DNA from: Dillenia suffruticosa | Lineage: Eukaryota > Streptophyta > Magnoliopsida > Dilleniales > Dilleniaceae | Assembly: GCA_033439265.1 (NCBI GenBank) | Contig: JAVTVX010000017.1 | Coordinates: 5,117,001-5,181,000, forward strand | DNA: 64,000 nt | Direction of reading: 5' to 3' | Shown: positions 35,244 to 48,800 of the stretch, in pieces | How the letters are laid out: each line of letters begins with the position of its first letter | Position numbering within the stretch: the stretch's first letter is position 1 | Program-made: the position numbers and the translations under genes | The notes under the pieces: model-generated | The model's input: only the letters and a program-made list of their open reading frames with translations | Told to the model about the DNA's origin: nothing | The model's database searches: none

Positions 35244-36584
35244 TCACTCATCGGATTCAGACTCTGCATTCTGGAGCCACTCAATGAATGGCTTGGCATT
35301 TTTCCAAATTGCATAGCCTTTGTTGTCACCACTCACACCCTGTTGATACCACTCAAGTATGAACTCTTCTTCCACCACATCACAGTCATAAAGAGCTTTC
35401 AGAACAAACGCCACTTCCTTCATGGCCTCAGGTCTCGACTCCTTACAGAAAGTTTCAATAGAACGTAGAAGATCCGACTGGGTGCCATCTTCCTGTGTAA
35501 CAGCTGCCAGAATATCCTTCATCTTCACCACTTCTTTGGCGAAACCCTTCTTAATGCCAACAAAGAGAGCTTCAAATAGAGCATGCATTACCTCCTGGGA
35601 AGTACCAGATAATGAATGCAAAAATGACTTGAGTTTTATTGGAGAGGAACCACTATTCAAGTGCGCCTTGATCTCAGCAACAAGCTTTTCATGAGAGTTG
35701 TTGGTTCCACTTGCAATACACTTGGTCACAGCTTTTTGTTCACATTCTGCCAACTTCTTCCCAGATTTTGGTTTCTTCTCTTCATCAGCAGAAAGCATGA
35801 TCATACCAACTGTGGTTGCACTCAGCTGTTCCTGGATCCGTTGTTTTGCAGCCTCAATGGAGGTGTCAGACCGCCACTGGACATTGTCATCATTGTCCTC
35901 ATCAGCTGTTACTACTTCATTCTCATCTGCCTGGCTGCCAGCTGCAGAGAGATCTTCCTCATAACTATTGGCTGTTTTCTTAGTTGAAGCAGCTTTGAGA
36001 GTAGCTTCTTTGGCACTACCCTTTTTCTTCCCAGCCGCCTTTTTCAGTTTCTTCTGCTCCTCATCAGCAGCCTCACCTTCCTTGAGACGCTCTTTCTCAG
36101 GCCTTCTCTTTGCCTTCTTGTCTTTGGATCCCTTCTTCTGCTCAGGAGGATTCTTAAGGATGAAAGTGGTGAGCTTGTCCCTCATATCAACATCTGAAAT
36201 ATATCCGCATGCAGCACATTTCAGGGTAATCATTTGTGTCTTGGTAATGATAATCTCAGTTTCAGGATTGCCACAACCATAACACTGAACATATTTTTTG
36301 ATGTAGTTCTCAAGAAGACCCACAAGCTTAGCAGTTGTATGGTTCCCATTTACAATTGAGGTTCCAGTCTTCTCATCAAATTTGGATTGTGCCCCAAGCT
36401 CACAACCAAAGTACTTGGTGGAATAAGAAGCAGGTCTTGCCAAAGCTTTTGCAATATCAACCATGTTGACAATGTTTGTCCTTATGCCATTTCCCCTACC
36501 CTCAACCTTTGTCACCATTTTAGGCATCTTGTACCTATAAAAGGCATCATCTCTGTTCGCAGCACCAATATTCTGCAGCGCCAT
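35244..36584 (-). CDS. EIF5: Eukaryotic translation initiation factor 5 (eIF5)
   Basis: A single coding exon gives 446 residues. eIF5 is the GTPase-activating protein for eIF2 in the 43S/48S preinitiation complex and also bridges eIF2, eIF1 and eIF3. The N-terminal domain holds the arginine finger Arg17 in AFYRYKMPK (Arg15 in human) and [16 protein letters not shown] zinc ribbon follows with Cys101, Cys104, Cys123 and Cys126. A Lys/Glu-rich linker (about 148-205) leads to the C-terminal W2 HEAT domain (about 285-446), ending with the aromatic/acidic boxes FILEWYQQG and [14 protein letters not shown]. The coding region has no intron, as usual for plant eIF5; a leader intron of about 2 kb lies upstream. 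Several long antisense open frames are shadows. Confidence 0.97.
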   Translation of the reverse strand: MALQNIGAANRDDAFYRYKMPKMVTKVEGRGNGIRTNIVNMVDIAKALARPASYSTKYFGCELGAQSKFDEKTGTSIVNGNHTTAKLVGLLENYIKKYVQCYGCGNPETEIIITKTQMITLKCAACGYISDVDMRDKLTTFILKNPPEQKKGSKDKKAKRRPEKERLKEGEAADEEQKKLKKAAGKKKGSAKEATLKAASTKKTANSYEEDLSAAGSQADENEVVTADEDNDDNVQWRSDTSIEAAKQRIQEQLSATTVGMIMLSADEEKKPKSGKKLAECEQKAVTKCIASGTNNSHEKLVAEIKAHLNSGSSPIKLKSFLHSLSGTSQEVMHALFEALFVGIKKGFAKEVVKMKDILAAVTQEDGTQSDLLRSIETFCKESRPEAMKEVAFVLKALYDCDVVEEEFILEWYQQGVSGDNKGYAIWKNAKPFIEWLQNAESESDE

Positions 36585-38690
36585 ACTGAGATGCTACACT
36601 AAACTGAATTACAAAAATCAGAAAGCAGCAATGGTATATCTGGCAGTAAGAAGTCCACTTTGGAAACCAGAACCCTGGCACTCTGTGTGATGATCCCGAA
36701 AGGGCTCAAGATGCATAAAACCAAATGAATGTCTCTGCTTTTTTCTTGATGTCGGACAATACTTGCCCAGCAAACCGATTGATGACAAAAACTGAGTGGC
36801 CCATTCAGACATAAAAGCTTTAAACTTAGAACCCTCCACTTTGACAAATAGCAAATGAAGCAGATTAATCTGCCAACTTTTTCAGGCACTGTTATGAGAA
36901 GATGAGAATTATAATCAGATGAATTTCTACAATAATGATTTAACAAGAAGCCTACTATCCCGACCTCCACAACCAGAAATAACAAGAAGTTCACTTATAG
37001 CATGCCCATGCTATATTATATAGACCCTGGTAAACATCCATTTTTATCAGATATATGAAAACTACATGTATGAATCAACACCATAAGAGGCTTGTACCGG
37101 AGGTAAAGGAATCAACCATGTAAATACCATTTTGCAGATAACCAACAAAGTCCAGCAGTATACAAATCATGAGGATAAAGTAGCATATATCAACAAGCCA
37201 AGAGTTAATTGGTGAAAAAAAAAATCAATTTCAAAACATAAACTGAAGAACACATACTCATCTAACAAACTTGCAAAACAGTAAAGAGTAAATAGAATCG
37301 GTCAAAATTGCAATGAGAACACAAGCGGCAGATCAACATTGTCCACTGTGGAGTCCACACTCCAATTTCCCCACTTCATTAAGCATATAAAAAGTTTAGG
37401 CATATTAATTTAAATGAATGTCCGTCCACATAATCAGTGCTATCTAAATTGGGATGCATATTTATACAAAAACATATAAACAAAAGGAATATAAGCATGC
37501 AAACAGGAAAGAATATGTACTCATCTAACATGTCATGTGTCTATGAACGAGAAACAAAGTTGCAAACCAGTAAGAGTAAATTGAATCCAGTAAAAATTGC
37601 AAAGAGAATACAAGAGGAGGATCCATATTGTCAATTGTGGGTGCAGATACTCCACACTCCAATTTCCCCACCGCAATAAGAATATAAAAAGTTTTGGCAT
37701 ATTGATTTAAATAAATGTCTCTCCACAAAATGGCATGGCAAATACATCGGGATGCACATTTACACGAAGCTGGAAAGAATGAAAGAATGTTTATTAATCT
37801 AACATGTACTGTGTATATGAATAAGAAATAAAGTTGCAAACGAGTAAGAGTAAAAAGAATCCAGTAAAAATTGCAACTAGCATACAACAGGCGGATCCAC
37901 ATTGTCTCTTGTGGTTTCAAAGAGCCCACTATCCAATTTTCCAACTTTCATAACCATATAAAAAATTTTGGCATATTAAGATATATAAAAGTATGCCCCT
38001 GAAATCATGTGTTATCTACATTGGGATGCATACATGTTTCAAGAACATAGACAACTACAACAATACTCATTGGTTACCATAAGAGGCAACTAAACAATAT
38101 CTTGTCAGTTTCTTTCTTTTTTAATCCAAACTAGACCAAGAAAATAAGTGCAATTACAAGAACATGAATAATAGTCGGGAATCACGCAAGACAAAACAAG
38201 GACGGGCATGATCCAAATAAGAAGGCGATTTATATCATAAACAAAAAGGAAAATTCAACCATTCGGCATCAATAAAATCCAAAGAATTATTCATCCCAAA
38301 TCTAAATCTAAATCTAGGCCGAATCATACGAATTCTCGAACAGATTAAAACGAAAACAAAATCATAAAACTAATTACAAAATTAACAACAGATTGATCTA
38401 AATCAGCTCTTGAACCCTAACAGATCTAGATACCGATCAGAGCTCTGATCGGTAGAAACCATCAGCCACGAACATGAGTCATAAAAAAAATAAAACCGAT
38501 AATCACATGAAAATCGAGAGTGAACGCATCAAGAATAGACCGGAAAGCAAATCGAAAAAGATGAATAAGAGAGAGTTAGTCGATATACCTTAGATCGAAT
38601 CGCGGAAGAACACTAGCGTCTCCGATTCCTCCCCTTTTGCTTTTCGTTTGGTGGAGGAAAATTGGGTCTGGAGAGGCTAATATTTATATA
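36585..38690 (-). promoter_or_regulatory. eIF5 leader: 5' UTR intron, first exon and TATA box
   Basis: On the minus strand, TATATAAATA at 38690-38681 is a good TATA box; transcription should begin near 38655. The first leader exon ends at 38589 (TCTAAG then GTATAT). The matching acceptor is just upstream of the start, at AATTCAG or GTGTAG near 36600. The resulting intron of about 2 kb is typical of highly expressed translation-factor genes, where leader introns often raise expression. It contains the three-copy tandem repeat listed below. Confidence 0.75.
37255..38060. repeat. Three diverged tandem copies of about 265 bp in the eIF5 leader intron
   Basis: Copies begin near 37255, 37519 and 37790. 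Shared words in the same order are ATCTAAC, AAGTTGCAAAC(C/G)AGTAAGAGTAAA, GAATCCAGTAAAAATTGCAA, GCGGATC-CATTGTC, CCAATTTTCC, ATATAAAAA-TTTGGCATATT and GGGATGCA. Divergence is roughly a fifth by eye, so this is an old duplication series, not a microsatellite. Confidence 0.85.
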
Positions 38691-39454
38691 GGAGGCAATG
38701 CGTAAGTCGGCACGCGTTGTCATGACAAAATTAAATAATTAAGGTTTTCAAAATCCTACTTTCCTATTTTTAAGATGTTTTACTCCCCCTTTTTACTTTT
38801 CATTTTTTTTTTTTTGAGTTTTATAGATGACGTGATAATCATGAAAAGAAAAAACTTGAGTAAAATCTTTTTGCCAATCGAATGTCCGTACAAAAACTCA
38901 TTTTTCTTTTCATTTGGATGTTGCATACGCCCTCGATTTGTTTTTCTATTATTTATAATATAATATAAAAATATAAAATTTAATTTTGATATAAATATTA
39001 AAATTAATATTATATTAATAATTTTAGAATTACTAAAAATTCTATTTTATTATTTAGAATTATTCCGAAAAATTATCTATTTTTGGAGATGGTGATAATA
39101 TTTATAAATAGAATTTGAGAATGAAATATTAAATTATCTTAATTTTATATTTAAAAAAAGTATTAAATTTTACTTAAAATATATAAAATTGATTTGATAA
39201 TAGATTTTTAATGTTTATCATTTTTTAAGTTATTCATTAGTAATACTTACAAAAAATAATTACTAACAGTTTTTTTATTATTGTAATTGAATTTATAACT
39301 TCACGTTTAAAATTATATTATATTATACTTAATTGCAATATATTTTAGGCTTATAAATTTAATTTGAAAATTGAATTTTAGTATTTACCATTTCCTTAAT
39401 TCATGGTCATTGAAAAATAAAAAATATTTTAAAAAATATTTTCTAACATTTTTT

Positions 39455-39693
39455 TGGGGCCCCGGGACAAAGCAGCAAAGGTGAGGCGGTAACCGACACT
39501 TGTTGATATAGGTAAAATAGATATTTTTATCTCTTAATTAAGTCAGGAATTCGATTCTCTCTGGATACGAAAAAAATAATATTAAGAGACCCGCTTCAAA
39601 AATGAATCCTGTAACAATAAATTCAGATTAATCAGGATAAATTTTTAAATAATAAACACTGACCAAACCAAAATACCAAAAAAAAAAAAAAAA
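39455..39693 (+). mobile_element. Diverged SINE-like remnant (copy B)
   Basis: A tRNA-like 5' part (CAAAGGTGAGGCGGTAACCG as a possible box A, GGAATTCGATTCTCTC as a possible box B) is followed by the family blocks CAGATTAATCAGGATAAAT and AACACTGACCAAA and a tail of about 16 A. It is the most complete of the four copies. Ends are approximate. Confidence 0.5.
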
Positions 39694-39799
39694 AGGCATG
39701 CATTGCGCGTGGGCAAAGTGTGAAATTTATACATCATGCTCTACATTTCTTATTTCTTGAGCCTTCCAAGTAAGCGCCCATTGCACCCTCGTATATCGG

Positions 39800-39946
39800 A
39801 ATTCATTACCCCATAAACAAAGGTTTTGATTTCAAATCCTAAAAATGATAAAAAATAATTTAAGAGAACTAACTCTTAAAATGACTTTATAACCTCAAAT
39901 TGGATTAATCGAGCAAAACTCGGATACCGATAGTGAAAAAATATAT
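39800..39946 (+). mobile_element. Diverged SINE-like remnant (copy D)
   Basis: Shows GGTTTTGATTTCAAATCCTA (box-B-like), AAAATGATAAAAAATAA, CTCTTAAAATGACT, TTGGATTAATCGAGCAAAACT and GGATACCGATAGTG followed by an A/AT tail. The block order matches copies A-C. Confidence 0.45.
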
Positions 39947-40824
39947 ATATATATAATTCATTTTTAAGTGTTATTATTATGGACACTATATAAATATAAT
40001 TATATTTTTATATTATAATAGCGCTATGATGATAAATTGATTTCTAACAATAATTATAACATATTTGATATTTTATAATAAATAAAAAAATAATTATTTT
40101 TTAAGTTTTTATCACTTTTTATGACATTGTACTCCATTTCAAGTCATATAAAATAATTCAATTTTAGATTTTTTTTTCTTTTTACATTTTCTTTGAGTTG
40201 ATCAAATTTGAAAAGAACGATCATCTAAAAAGAAGATAGTGAAAATTTATATAAGAAATTGAAAGCTTAAGAGTGACAAATAAATATTAAAATATTTTCT
40301 TTCTTGAACCCGTTAAAAAAGTATGTTTTCAAGGGAAAAAATGTACCTAATTGTTTACTGAATTTACTTTTTTATAAAAAAAAATGTCAATTTTAAAATT
40401 AGAAATTTACTAATTTATCAATTTTTAATTTCTAAAAACATAATCTTGGATCAACGTACACTATATTATATATGATCAGTCACATTCAAAACTCAAAAAA
40501 TTAACGGGGCGCGACGGCAACGTTGACCGCAACCGGTGATCTCATGGTAAGGTCCGTAGCCAAAACGTACGAATTGTTCTCGACGTCAGATTGGGCTAAA
40601 GCTAAACGATCGGTTCCAAAATTCAAATTCAAACCCCACAGTAGTGGGACCGACCCGACCCGACTGAAAATTCAAAAGAACGGGACACGCTTTCCAGGTC
40701 CACATGGCACGGAATTTGACCTGACCGACGGCGACGGACTTTCCCTTTGTATTTTCCACCCTTGCCTCCGCCTTCCCCATCCAACGTCTCTCTCTCTCTC
40801 TCTCTCTCTCTCTCCCCCCGTACA

Positions 40825-43800
40825 ATGAAGAATCGCAACAATGGAAGAGTCTCAGCGAAATGGATTCCTATTATTTGCATCTTGTCCTTCTTTCTCGGAG
40901 TGCTCTTCACAAACAGGTCTCTCTGTCTCTCTCTCTCTCTCCCTCTCCCTCTCTCTCTCCCCCCGATCCCTATTTACGAGTCAGATTTGTTTACTGTTAT
41001 CAGGATATGGAAACCTCCTGAATCCAACGGTGAGCTAATATCAAGCCGTATCCACGAACAAGAGTTGCCATTCGTTTCCAATGATTGCGCGACTAAAAAG
41101 GTACATTTTGTTTTTCGAAAGTTTCAAAATTTCTGTTCGGATTTAATGATTAATCTATACACCGTATACAGTCGCTGATTTGGGTTGTTTTATGAAAATT
41201 GATTAGAAGTCTGAACGAAACGAGGATGTTTTGCAAGAGGTTTACAGAACACACGAGGCAATTCAGTGAGTACTGCAGCCAATTCGTTATTCTGTTTGTT
41301 TCTTGGGTTTAATTTTTCTCGTTGGTTTTGCTGCTGAGTTTATCTTTGTAATAATACAAAGCAGGCACTTCTAAAATAAGTGAAACATGTTATGTCCATG
41401 TCCCACATGTTCTTTGGACATGACAACATAAGACACTTTTTGATGTTGGTGTTTCTCTGTCATGTCCCAGTGTCACGTGTCTGTGATTCACGGTGCCCCC
41501 AACCTCCAATTTTAAGAAATGTCCCAAATATTGTTTGCTCTACTAAAATTTATAACGCCACCTCCCTGAAATTATAATCCAAGTGCATGTTGTATATGCC
41601 CACATAAATTTCTTGCTTTGCCCATTTGCTATAGTACATAACTTTGAGCTAAACATGTGTTGGTTTTATTCTGAATTTTATGGAGGCCTGCCAGAAATTT
41701 AGACAAGTCCGTGGAAATGCTTAAGATGGAGCTGGCTGCGACGCAGAGTTCTCGCGAAGTGGATAGCTTTGTGAATGAAAGAACCAGTAATGTTTTGATC
41801 CCGTTCCACAATCACGATGGCCTGCCAAAGAAGAACGCTTTCATTGTTATTGGAATAAATACCGCTTTTAGCAGTAGGAAGAGGCGGGATTCCGTTAGAC
41901 AGACTTGGATGCCACAAGGTATTAGTCTTGAGTTTCGAGGTTTCAGTTAACACTGTTCATGAATATGTCTATCTGATGATTATTTTGCTGAGGATGCACA
42001 GGAGAAAAGCTTGTTCAATTGGAGCAAGAGAAGGGGATTATAGTTCGCTTCATGATTGGTCACAGGTACAAAATTGATATTGCTCGAGTATTTTGAGCTT
42101 ATTACACCCAATGACATGAAAGTTCAATGTTGTAAAGCAAGTAAGCACACTGACTTGGCTGAAGTTAAATGTGTACTTGACATGAGTCCCTAGGCAGTTG
42201 ACAGTACAAATGATCTGATGAAAACATATGTTGTCAAACAAGAAATAGAATATGAATTCTAGGTAAATCAAGAATGGTTGCAAAATCTTCTGTTTTTAGT
42301 TAGTTGACGTGAAAAGGTAAGTTGAAACTTGAAAGTACCAAATGAGTTGCCTAGCACACACTCAATTATATTTCTGCTTTTGAACCACTTGTTTGTGGGC
42401 CAGAAGCATCACAAAAATGATCCCGTAACTACTGCTCCTTGACATACAATTACATTAATATTCTGGTGCATTGCCTTTGAGTATAATTTCTGAGCTGGAG
42501 TGAAATCAGTGCTAACTCAAGATTTATTAAAATCTATCTTAGTAATTTGGAAAGTCCAATCTAGGAACAGTAAGTGTTTCTAATGCAAAGAAACGAAAAG
42601 CACCTAATGGCTTTAAGTCATTTCCACTGGAGGCATAGACTGGGTACTTGTGAAAGCAGATGATACTTGGGGCAGTTTACAAATAGCCATTTGGTAAATG
42701 GGGAATGTTATTGCCTTGTTTTGAGGGTTGGCTTGGCTTCACCTGGTTTTACTTGATCAGTGACGAACAAATGCAATTCCATTTCTTCTCCTTCAGTCAT
42801 TAAGAACCAATTAATAATTTAGTTTTCTATTGCTTGAAATGGGAACTGACTTGGATTACTTTGATTTATTTTATCCAGTGCAACATCCAACAGCATATTA
42901 GATCGAGCTATTGACTCAGAGGATGGTCAGCATAAGGATTTTCTTAGGCTGGTAAGAAATCAGAAATTACCAGGCTGCATATTTATTCAAAAGTTGAGGC
43001 TTTTCAATTTGAATGAGGCAGAGGCTTGTTGCATCTTGTAGGAACATGTTGAAGGGTATCATGAATTATCCGCAAAAACAAAGATTTTCTTTGCTACTGC
43101 TTTTTCTATATGGGATGCTGACTTCTATGTTAAGGTGGATGATGATGTCCATGTAAATTTGGGTAACTCTAACTTCATGATATCGTCTCCTCACCTTCTT
43201 TACTCCATTCCATTTCTGATTTCTTACTCTACTTTTTTTCTTCTTTGCATTTTTTTTTAATTCCTTTTGCTGGCAGGTATACTTGGTGCTACTCTTGCCC
43301 GGCATCGCTCAAAGCCCAGAGTCTATATTGGTTGCATGAAATCTGGACCAGTTCTTTCCCAAAAGTAATATTCCAGATATTTTTTTTGGGCAGTCAGCTT
43401 ATGGCTTTAATTGTGCTGCTAATTCTTCCAATAAGTAACATCTTTTTTCTGTTCCTCAGGAATGTCAAGTACCACGAGCCAGAGTACTGGAAATTTGGAG
43501 AGGAAGGCAATAAATATTTTCGTCATGCAACAGGGCAGATTTATGCTATCTCAAAGGATCTGGCTGCATACATTTCTATTAATCAGTATGGATCAAATTT
43601 TCCATTTTTATGCTTACTCTGCATTCAAGCCCTGGTCAATTACATTTGTATGTCGGGAGATAAGATCCAGTAACCTTAGCTTCCGAGATAGGATAAACTG
43701 ATTTGTTTTGCGGCACTAAAACCAGATTCTTCAAAATCTTGGCACATTTTGTTTCACAATTGTATTCTCTCTATGGCATTACGTAGCAGTTTTTTAGGCA

Positions 43801-44601
43801 CTAGTACCCTAGGCAAAATAGAAACATAAAAAAGAAAAGAAGAGGAAGAAGAAGAAGTACAACAACAACAACAACAAAAATTGAAAGGAAGATCCTCTAA
43901 AGAAGATTGTTGTTTTTCATCTTCTTTTTTTAATTCTTGTTTTGTTATACTTATGAGAGTAGTGCTTAAAGATATGTTTACCATGAATGAAGGCCCATAC
44001 TTCACAAGTATGCAAATGAAGACGTCTCACTTGGATCGTGGTTTATTGGTCTTGAAGTTGAGCACATTGATGACCGGAATTTGTGCTGTGGAACTCCACC
44101 AGGTACCGTAAATCTTAAACCTAGGCACTGAAACTGTAATAAATAAATGTGTTCTTAGGCACCAGGGAAGGGAATGCATTCCTGTCTCTCCTCACACTCC
44201 AACCGATAGACAAGCTTTAGCTTCTTGAAGTATAAAGCACACCAAACATTCAGCTCAATATATATATTTTTTGTCCATATGACACAACATTGTCATTTAG
44301 TGGCTTCAGTATGACCCTCCTGAACCACCCAAAACGGAAGATACTTTTTATTTATCTTAGACAAGAATAAGACTAATTTCATTTCAAGACCTACCTTGTA
44401 GATTTCTCTGCTTTTGCTTTGTGAAATAACACCTATGTATGTTCTTTTGCAGACTGTGAGTGGAAAGCCCAAGCAGGTAATGTTTGTGTGGCATCATTTG
44501 ATTGGCGTTGCAGTGGCATTTGCAACTCAGTTGCAAAGATCAAATATGTTCATTCAAGGTGTGCTGAAGGGGATGAAGCTCTTTGGAGTGCTGCATTCTA
44601 G
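40825..44601 (+). CDS. B3GALT7: GT31 beta-1,3-galactosyltransferase (B3GALT7-like)
   Basis: Eleven exons (40825-40916, 41004-41100, 41207-41265, 41695-41918, 42002-42065, 42879-42951, 43042-43162, 43277-43364, 43460-43585, 43993-44102, 44453-44601), all with GT-AG junctions and consistent phases, give 400 residues. It starts [13 protein letters not shown], followed by one signal anchor ([16 protein letters not shown]), so it is a type II Golgi protein. A stem region (the DUF4094-type segment) contains NDCATKK and SVEMLKMEL. The GT31 domain has [32 protein letters not shown], the metal-binding DDD at 236-238 (KVDDDVHVN), [21 protein letters not shown] and [18 protein letters not shown]. It should transfer UDP-galactose to glycan acceptors, probably arabinogalactan-protein type; the exact acceptor is unknown. 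Intron 1 is only 87 bp and mostly CT repeat. The B3GALT7 name relies on similarity and gene order. Confidence 0.93.
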
Positions 44602-45870
44602 GTTAATATTGATGGGAGAGTGTTTCTTGGAAACAAAACTGGATGGACCATTTGATCATCTGAGGCGAGCCATGATGCAAGGGAGGGAAATTTCAAAGCG
44701 GCAAATGGATTCACATTCCATTTTCAACTAATTTGTATCTTCGGAGCTGCCATATCTGAAGAGGATGTATATCCTGTCCACTTCTTAAGAAGCTCGTTTA
44801 GGGTTCTCTCCATTATATATAGAAGCTTATCATGGATTGCCAGCTGTTGCTTAGATTTGGCGTTCACACGAGCACAGAGATTAGATTTGAGAATACCATT
44901 TTTGCACATAAATGTATAGGCTAGTATATTTAATCATGCCCTGTAATTTTTTGCCCTTGTTGTGTAAGTAGGCCAAAACAGAACAAGCATGGCCCTTTCT
45001 GTAGACATACAGATGATCAATTTGAAATATTTGTTTAATGACAGCCAATTTGTTTGAGATTAATTGAGTATAAAATCTAGATCCCACTTGAATGCATCCA
45101 TTGAATTCTTTTCAAACATTTGAATACATGAGGTACTCAAATGATTATCATATTTTTGTTTGTAGTATTTTATTTTGGTTTTCTCCATTGATATAGTCTC
45201 ACAAACAATCATGGTTTCCATGTTTGATATAGAAGATGAATCATTGAGTGACTTCTTCTTGGTCCTTTCCTACAAAATTCAATGAGTACCACATAGGCTA
45301 CCATTAGTGGTAAAATTGTATGATAAGAGCTAATGGAGTTATCCAACTCAACTACTATGCATGAATTTACTAACCCTAACATTCTATTTTCCTTTTCTTG
45401 GTTTACAATGAGGGCATATCTTACTAAGAAAAAACATAACAAATTTATATTTTGTATGATATTCCACATATATCTTTCAATTTATCAATTATATAATTCA
45501 TAATTATTTATTAATATTTTCAATGGATTTTGAAATTAAATTGTTGAACACATATATATATATTATATTACAAAATCAGTTAAAACTTAATATACATACA
45601 AAGTCTTGAAAAGTTTTAAAGAACTTTTAAAAGAATTATTATAATGTTTTTTATCCTCTATGGACACCTCCACATCCGATAAAAACCCTCTATTTATTTA
45701 TTTATTTATGCTTTGTAAATCCTCAGATTATTTGCTTATTAATTATTTCAATCATGTGTTTAAGGCCCAGTCGTCCAAGTCCAACTCAACACTCAAATGC
45801 GCTCGTTCCTCTCACCTCCTGAAAAACCCACATCTCTCTCTCTCTCTCTCTCGACTCTAGCTGCTGAGGA
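44602..45870. other. Intergenic region, galactosyltransferase 3' UTR to VPS9A promoter
   Basis: No gene seen. Roughly the first 350 bases are probable 3' UTR. The middle is AT-rich with an AT microsatellite near 45550. A (CT)n tract at 45833-45852 sits 18 bases before the VPS9A start. Confidence 0.5.
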
Positions 45871-48800
45871 ATGGAGAACACGGAGGCGTTCGGATCGTCA
45901 ACGGCGCCGCTGACGTGGCACGATTTCCTGGAGCGGATGCGACAACCCTCCGCCGCCGACTTCGTCAAAGCCATCAAAAGGTGATTCTTGATTTTACCCA
46001 TTTTCTGTCTTCCCAATTTTCGACTTTTTAATCTTCTTAGTAATGCTAATTACATTCGTCGCCAATCATAAACCCTATTCTTTGATTCTCTCTAGTCGTT
46101 GACTCTGTGACCCCGATGAATTCAACACAGTCGATAGTTTTTTAGTGTTCATCATGATCCTTCTAATATCTCGTTAAGGTTTGAGTTTAACTCATGCCTA
46201 TTGTATATAGAATATTTTCTACTACTAATATTTAGGTTATCATTGAAACGCATTTATTGATTACTCATGCATCGGAATAATATATGCAAAAGAGAGATTA
46301 ATTAGCTAATCCGTCCGCTGAGGGATATTGTCTATGTTGCATCAATGCTTTTAGTAGACTTGATCCTTAGACAACTGTCATAATACAATAATTCATAACT
46401 TATAATAGTGTATAATTTTCTTATTGTTTTGTTGTATCACCATGTCTGGGCTGTGTTGTGTTGGTGCTGTGTCCTTTATCCATGTCTGTGCTTCTTATGT
46501 TTTTTCATTTTCCTGTCCTCTTAGCCCAAGAAGGACAGTAATCAGGAATTGGCGGTAGGGAATTGGATACGGGACGAAGATAAAGCACCTTCACATTATA
46601 GTTTATTTGTGCAAAGGATGAGAATAAGTAGCAACAGTTAAGTTCTATTGGGTTCTAAACTATAATTTGGTAGTTTATTGAACTAGGTTGGCTATTCCAT
46701 CTTTCATCCATTGCACCCTTCTGCCTTTTCCTATTGCCCAAACTTAATTATGTTGGGCCAATATTGCATACGGAACCATGTGGGTAGGTCTTACGACTAC
46801 ATTGTGGTAAAAAGAGCAATCAAAATTTTAATTTAACATTGCTGGAATGTTATCTTATGTACATTGCATAATTTGTTTTTACTACTACTGAAGTTATTAG
46901 TCATAATGAGAAATTAGAAGGAACATGATTCTAAATTCTAAAGTCCAAGTTAAATGGGATTCATTGCTTGCCATTTTCTACATAAACTGGCGTTAACTTA
47001 GGCAGATTATTGTTCCCAATAGATCTTTTAATGGTGTATATTAATTTCATTGTGCTCATACACTTGTATTTTGGTTCTCAACCAATTTGCAAACAGTCGT
47101 TACTCTATTTTAAACAGATGAAGTAGGGAATGAATTACACACAACATAGACAGCACTTCCCGGTCAAGAATGTCAAATGTAGAACTGGAGCAAACCAAGG
47201 AAGTACAAATTCTTGCTTAACATGGGCAAGTTATGTTAACATAGCTGTCCTAGACTTGTTTCTGAAGCCTTTTGTTCAACAAACTTTATGTCAATGTATT
47301 AACAAATAATACCCATGCCTTGTATGGTTGTTTCTGAGATGGGCTTTTTTGACATGGCAGTTTTATTGTGTCCTTCTCAAATAATGCACCTGATTCAGAG
47401 AGGGACAGTGCTGCTGTGCAGGGGTTCCTTGCAAATATGGAAGCAGCATTCAGGGCCCATTCACTTTGGGCTGGTTGTTCAGAGGAGGAATTGGAGAGTG
47501 CTGGAGAAGTGAGTTAAATTAATCCAAACCCATCCCTCACCCCAAGAAAAAGCAAAAAGAAAAAAAAAATTCACATTAAAAGAGGACAGTTTCAGTTGAA
47601 TATCTTTTTGCTTGTTCTACCCTTCCTCTTCTCTTGGCATCCATATCTCTCTGGAATTGTTTCTTTCCTGATAATCTTTTAAGCTCATTGAAAGCAACAG
47701 TAACTCAATTTTCTTTATGCATTGAACATCCTTGTATTCCTGTTCTAGGTTCTCTTTCCAAATTCACGAGAGATCTGTGTGCAGTACTCATTTCATGATG
47801 TAATTATACTATGGCAAGTCAATTTTTAATTCAAAACAAAAGATAAAGCTGACATGTTGACGGATGGCAGAGCTCCAAAGTTCTGAAAACACTTTTGACA
47901 AATTTATATGCCCACAAATATCTGCCATGTTGGTAATGGAAAATTTTCTGACTGCAAGCTGTGTAATCTAATTGGTGGGAAGAAGTGGCTTCTCACGGTC
48001 CATTTAGTGAACGTCTGCATTTGATGCAGGCCTTACAGCTGGATAGTGTAAAGTGACGGTTTGACTTGTTTTACTCCATAACCCAACATCCTTGTTAATT
48101 ACAACAATTATTGCATGCAACATTTTGACTACAGAATATTTCACTCGCTGAAAGTTAATTGGTCTAATATTTGAAATGCTGACATAAGGTGTAAAAGAAT
48201 TTGTTCTCTCTGTCATCTATCTTTTCATTTTTAAGCTTTTCCGGTCAATTTTATTCCCAAATGAATAATGTTTGCTACCAGTTTAGAACTTCATAATTTA
48301 TTTTATGTATTTTTTTTTTCAATTCAACTTACCATGACAACTTTTATCTAATATTATCAATAACAGGGCCTGGAGAAGTATGTTATGACAAAGTTATATA
48401 CACGTGTCTTTGCTTCACTTCCAGATGATGTGAAATATGATGAGCAACTGTTTGAAAAAATGGCCCTACTTCAACAATTTGTTCGGCCAGAAAACTTGGA
48501 CATCAAGCCTACCTTCCAAAACGAGTCGTCATGGCTTGTGAGTCTATCTCTGTTGTTCAAATGATGCATATTTGGTTGCTTAGAGTGCTACGACTTATGT
48601 AATTTCTGATGTATGTGAATATTGTTGGTTGGATGCATTATATTATGGACCTTTATAGATGGGATCCTTAACAGTAAAAATTTGTTGGTACTCAAATTTA
48701 CATGTCTATATATGTGAGTCTAACAAATGCATATTCTGCATTTGCGTTGTGTTGTGGGTGAGATTTCACCCTCTCTGAGATTGTAAGTCTCAGGCTGCAG

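Larger units (their letters stand above)
38691..40824. other. Divergent intergenic region between eIF5 and the galactosyltransferase
   Basis: Very AT-rich, with no coding signal. It holds two SINE-like remnants (39455-39693 and 39800-39946). The last 300 bases are GC-richer, with a (CT)n tract at 40788-40813 just before the galactosyltransferase start, and are likely its promoter and leader. A frame from 40523 overlapping that start is not credible as a gene. Confidence 0.55.

Noticed and set aside
35422-36282. Long open frames on the plus strand opposite eIF5
   Set aside because: They mirror the Lys/Glu-rich codons of eIF5 and show no domain, leader or splice pattern of their own.
40523-40828. 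Open frame overlapping the galactosyltransferase leader
   Set aside because: It ends in translated CT repeat (LSLSLS) and overlaps the true start at 40825, with no similarity to any family I know.
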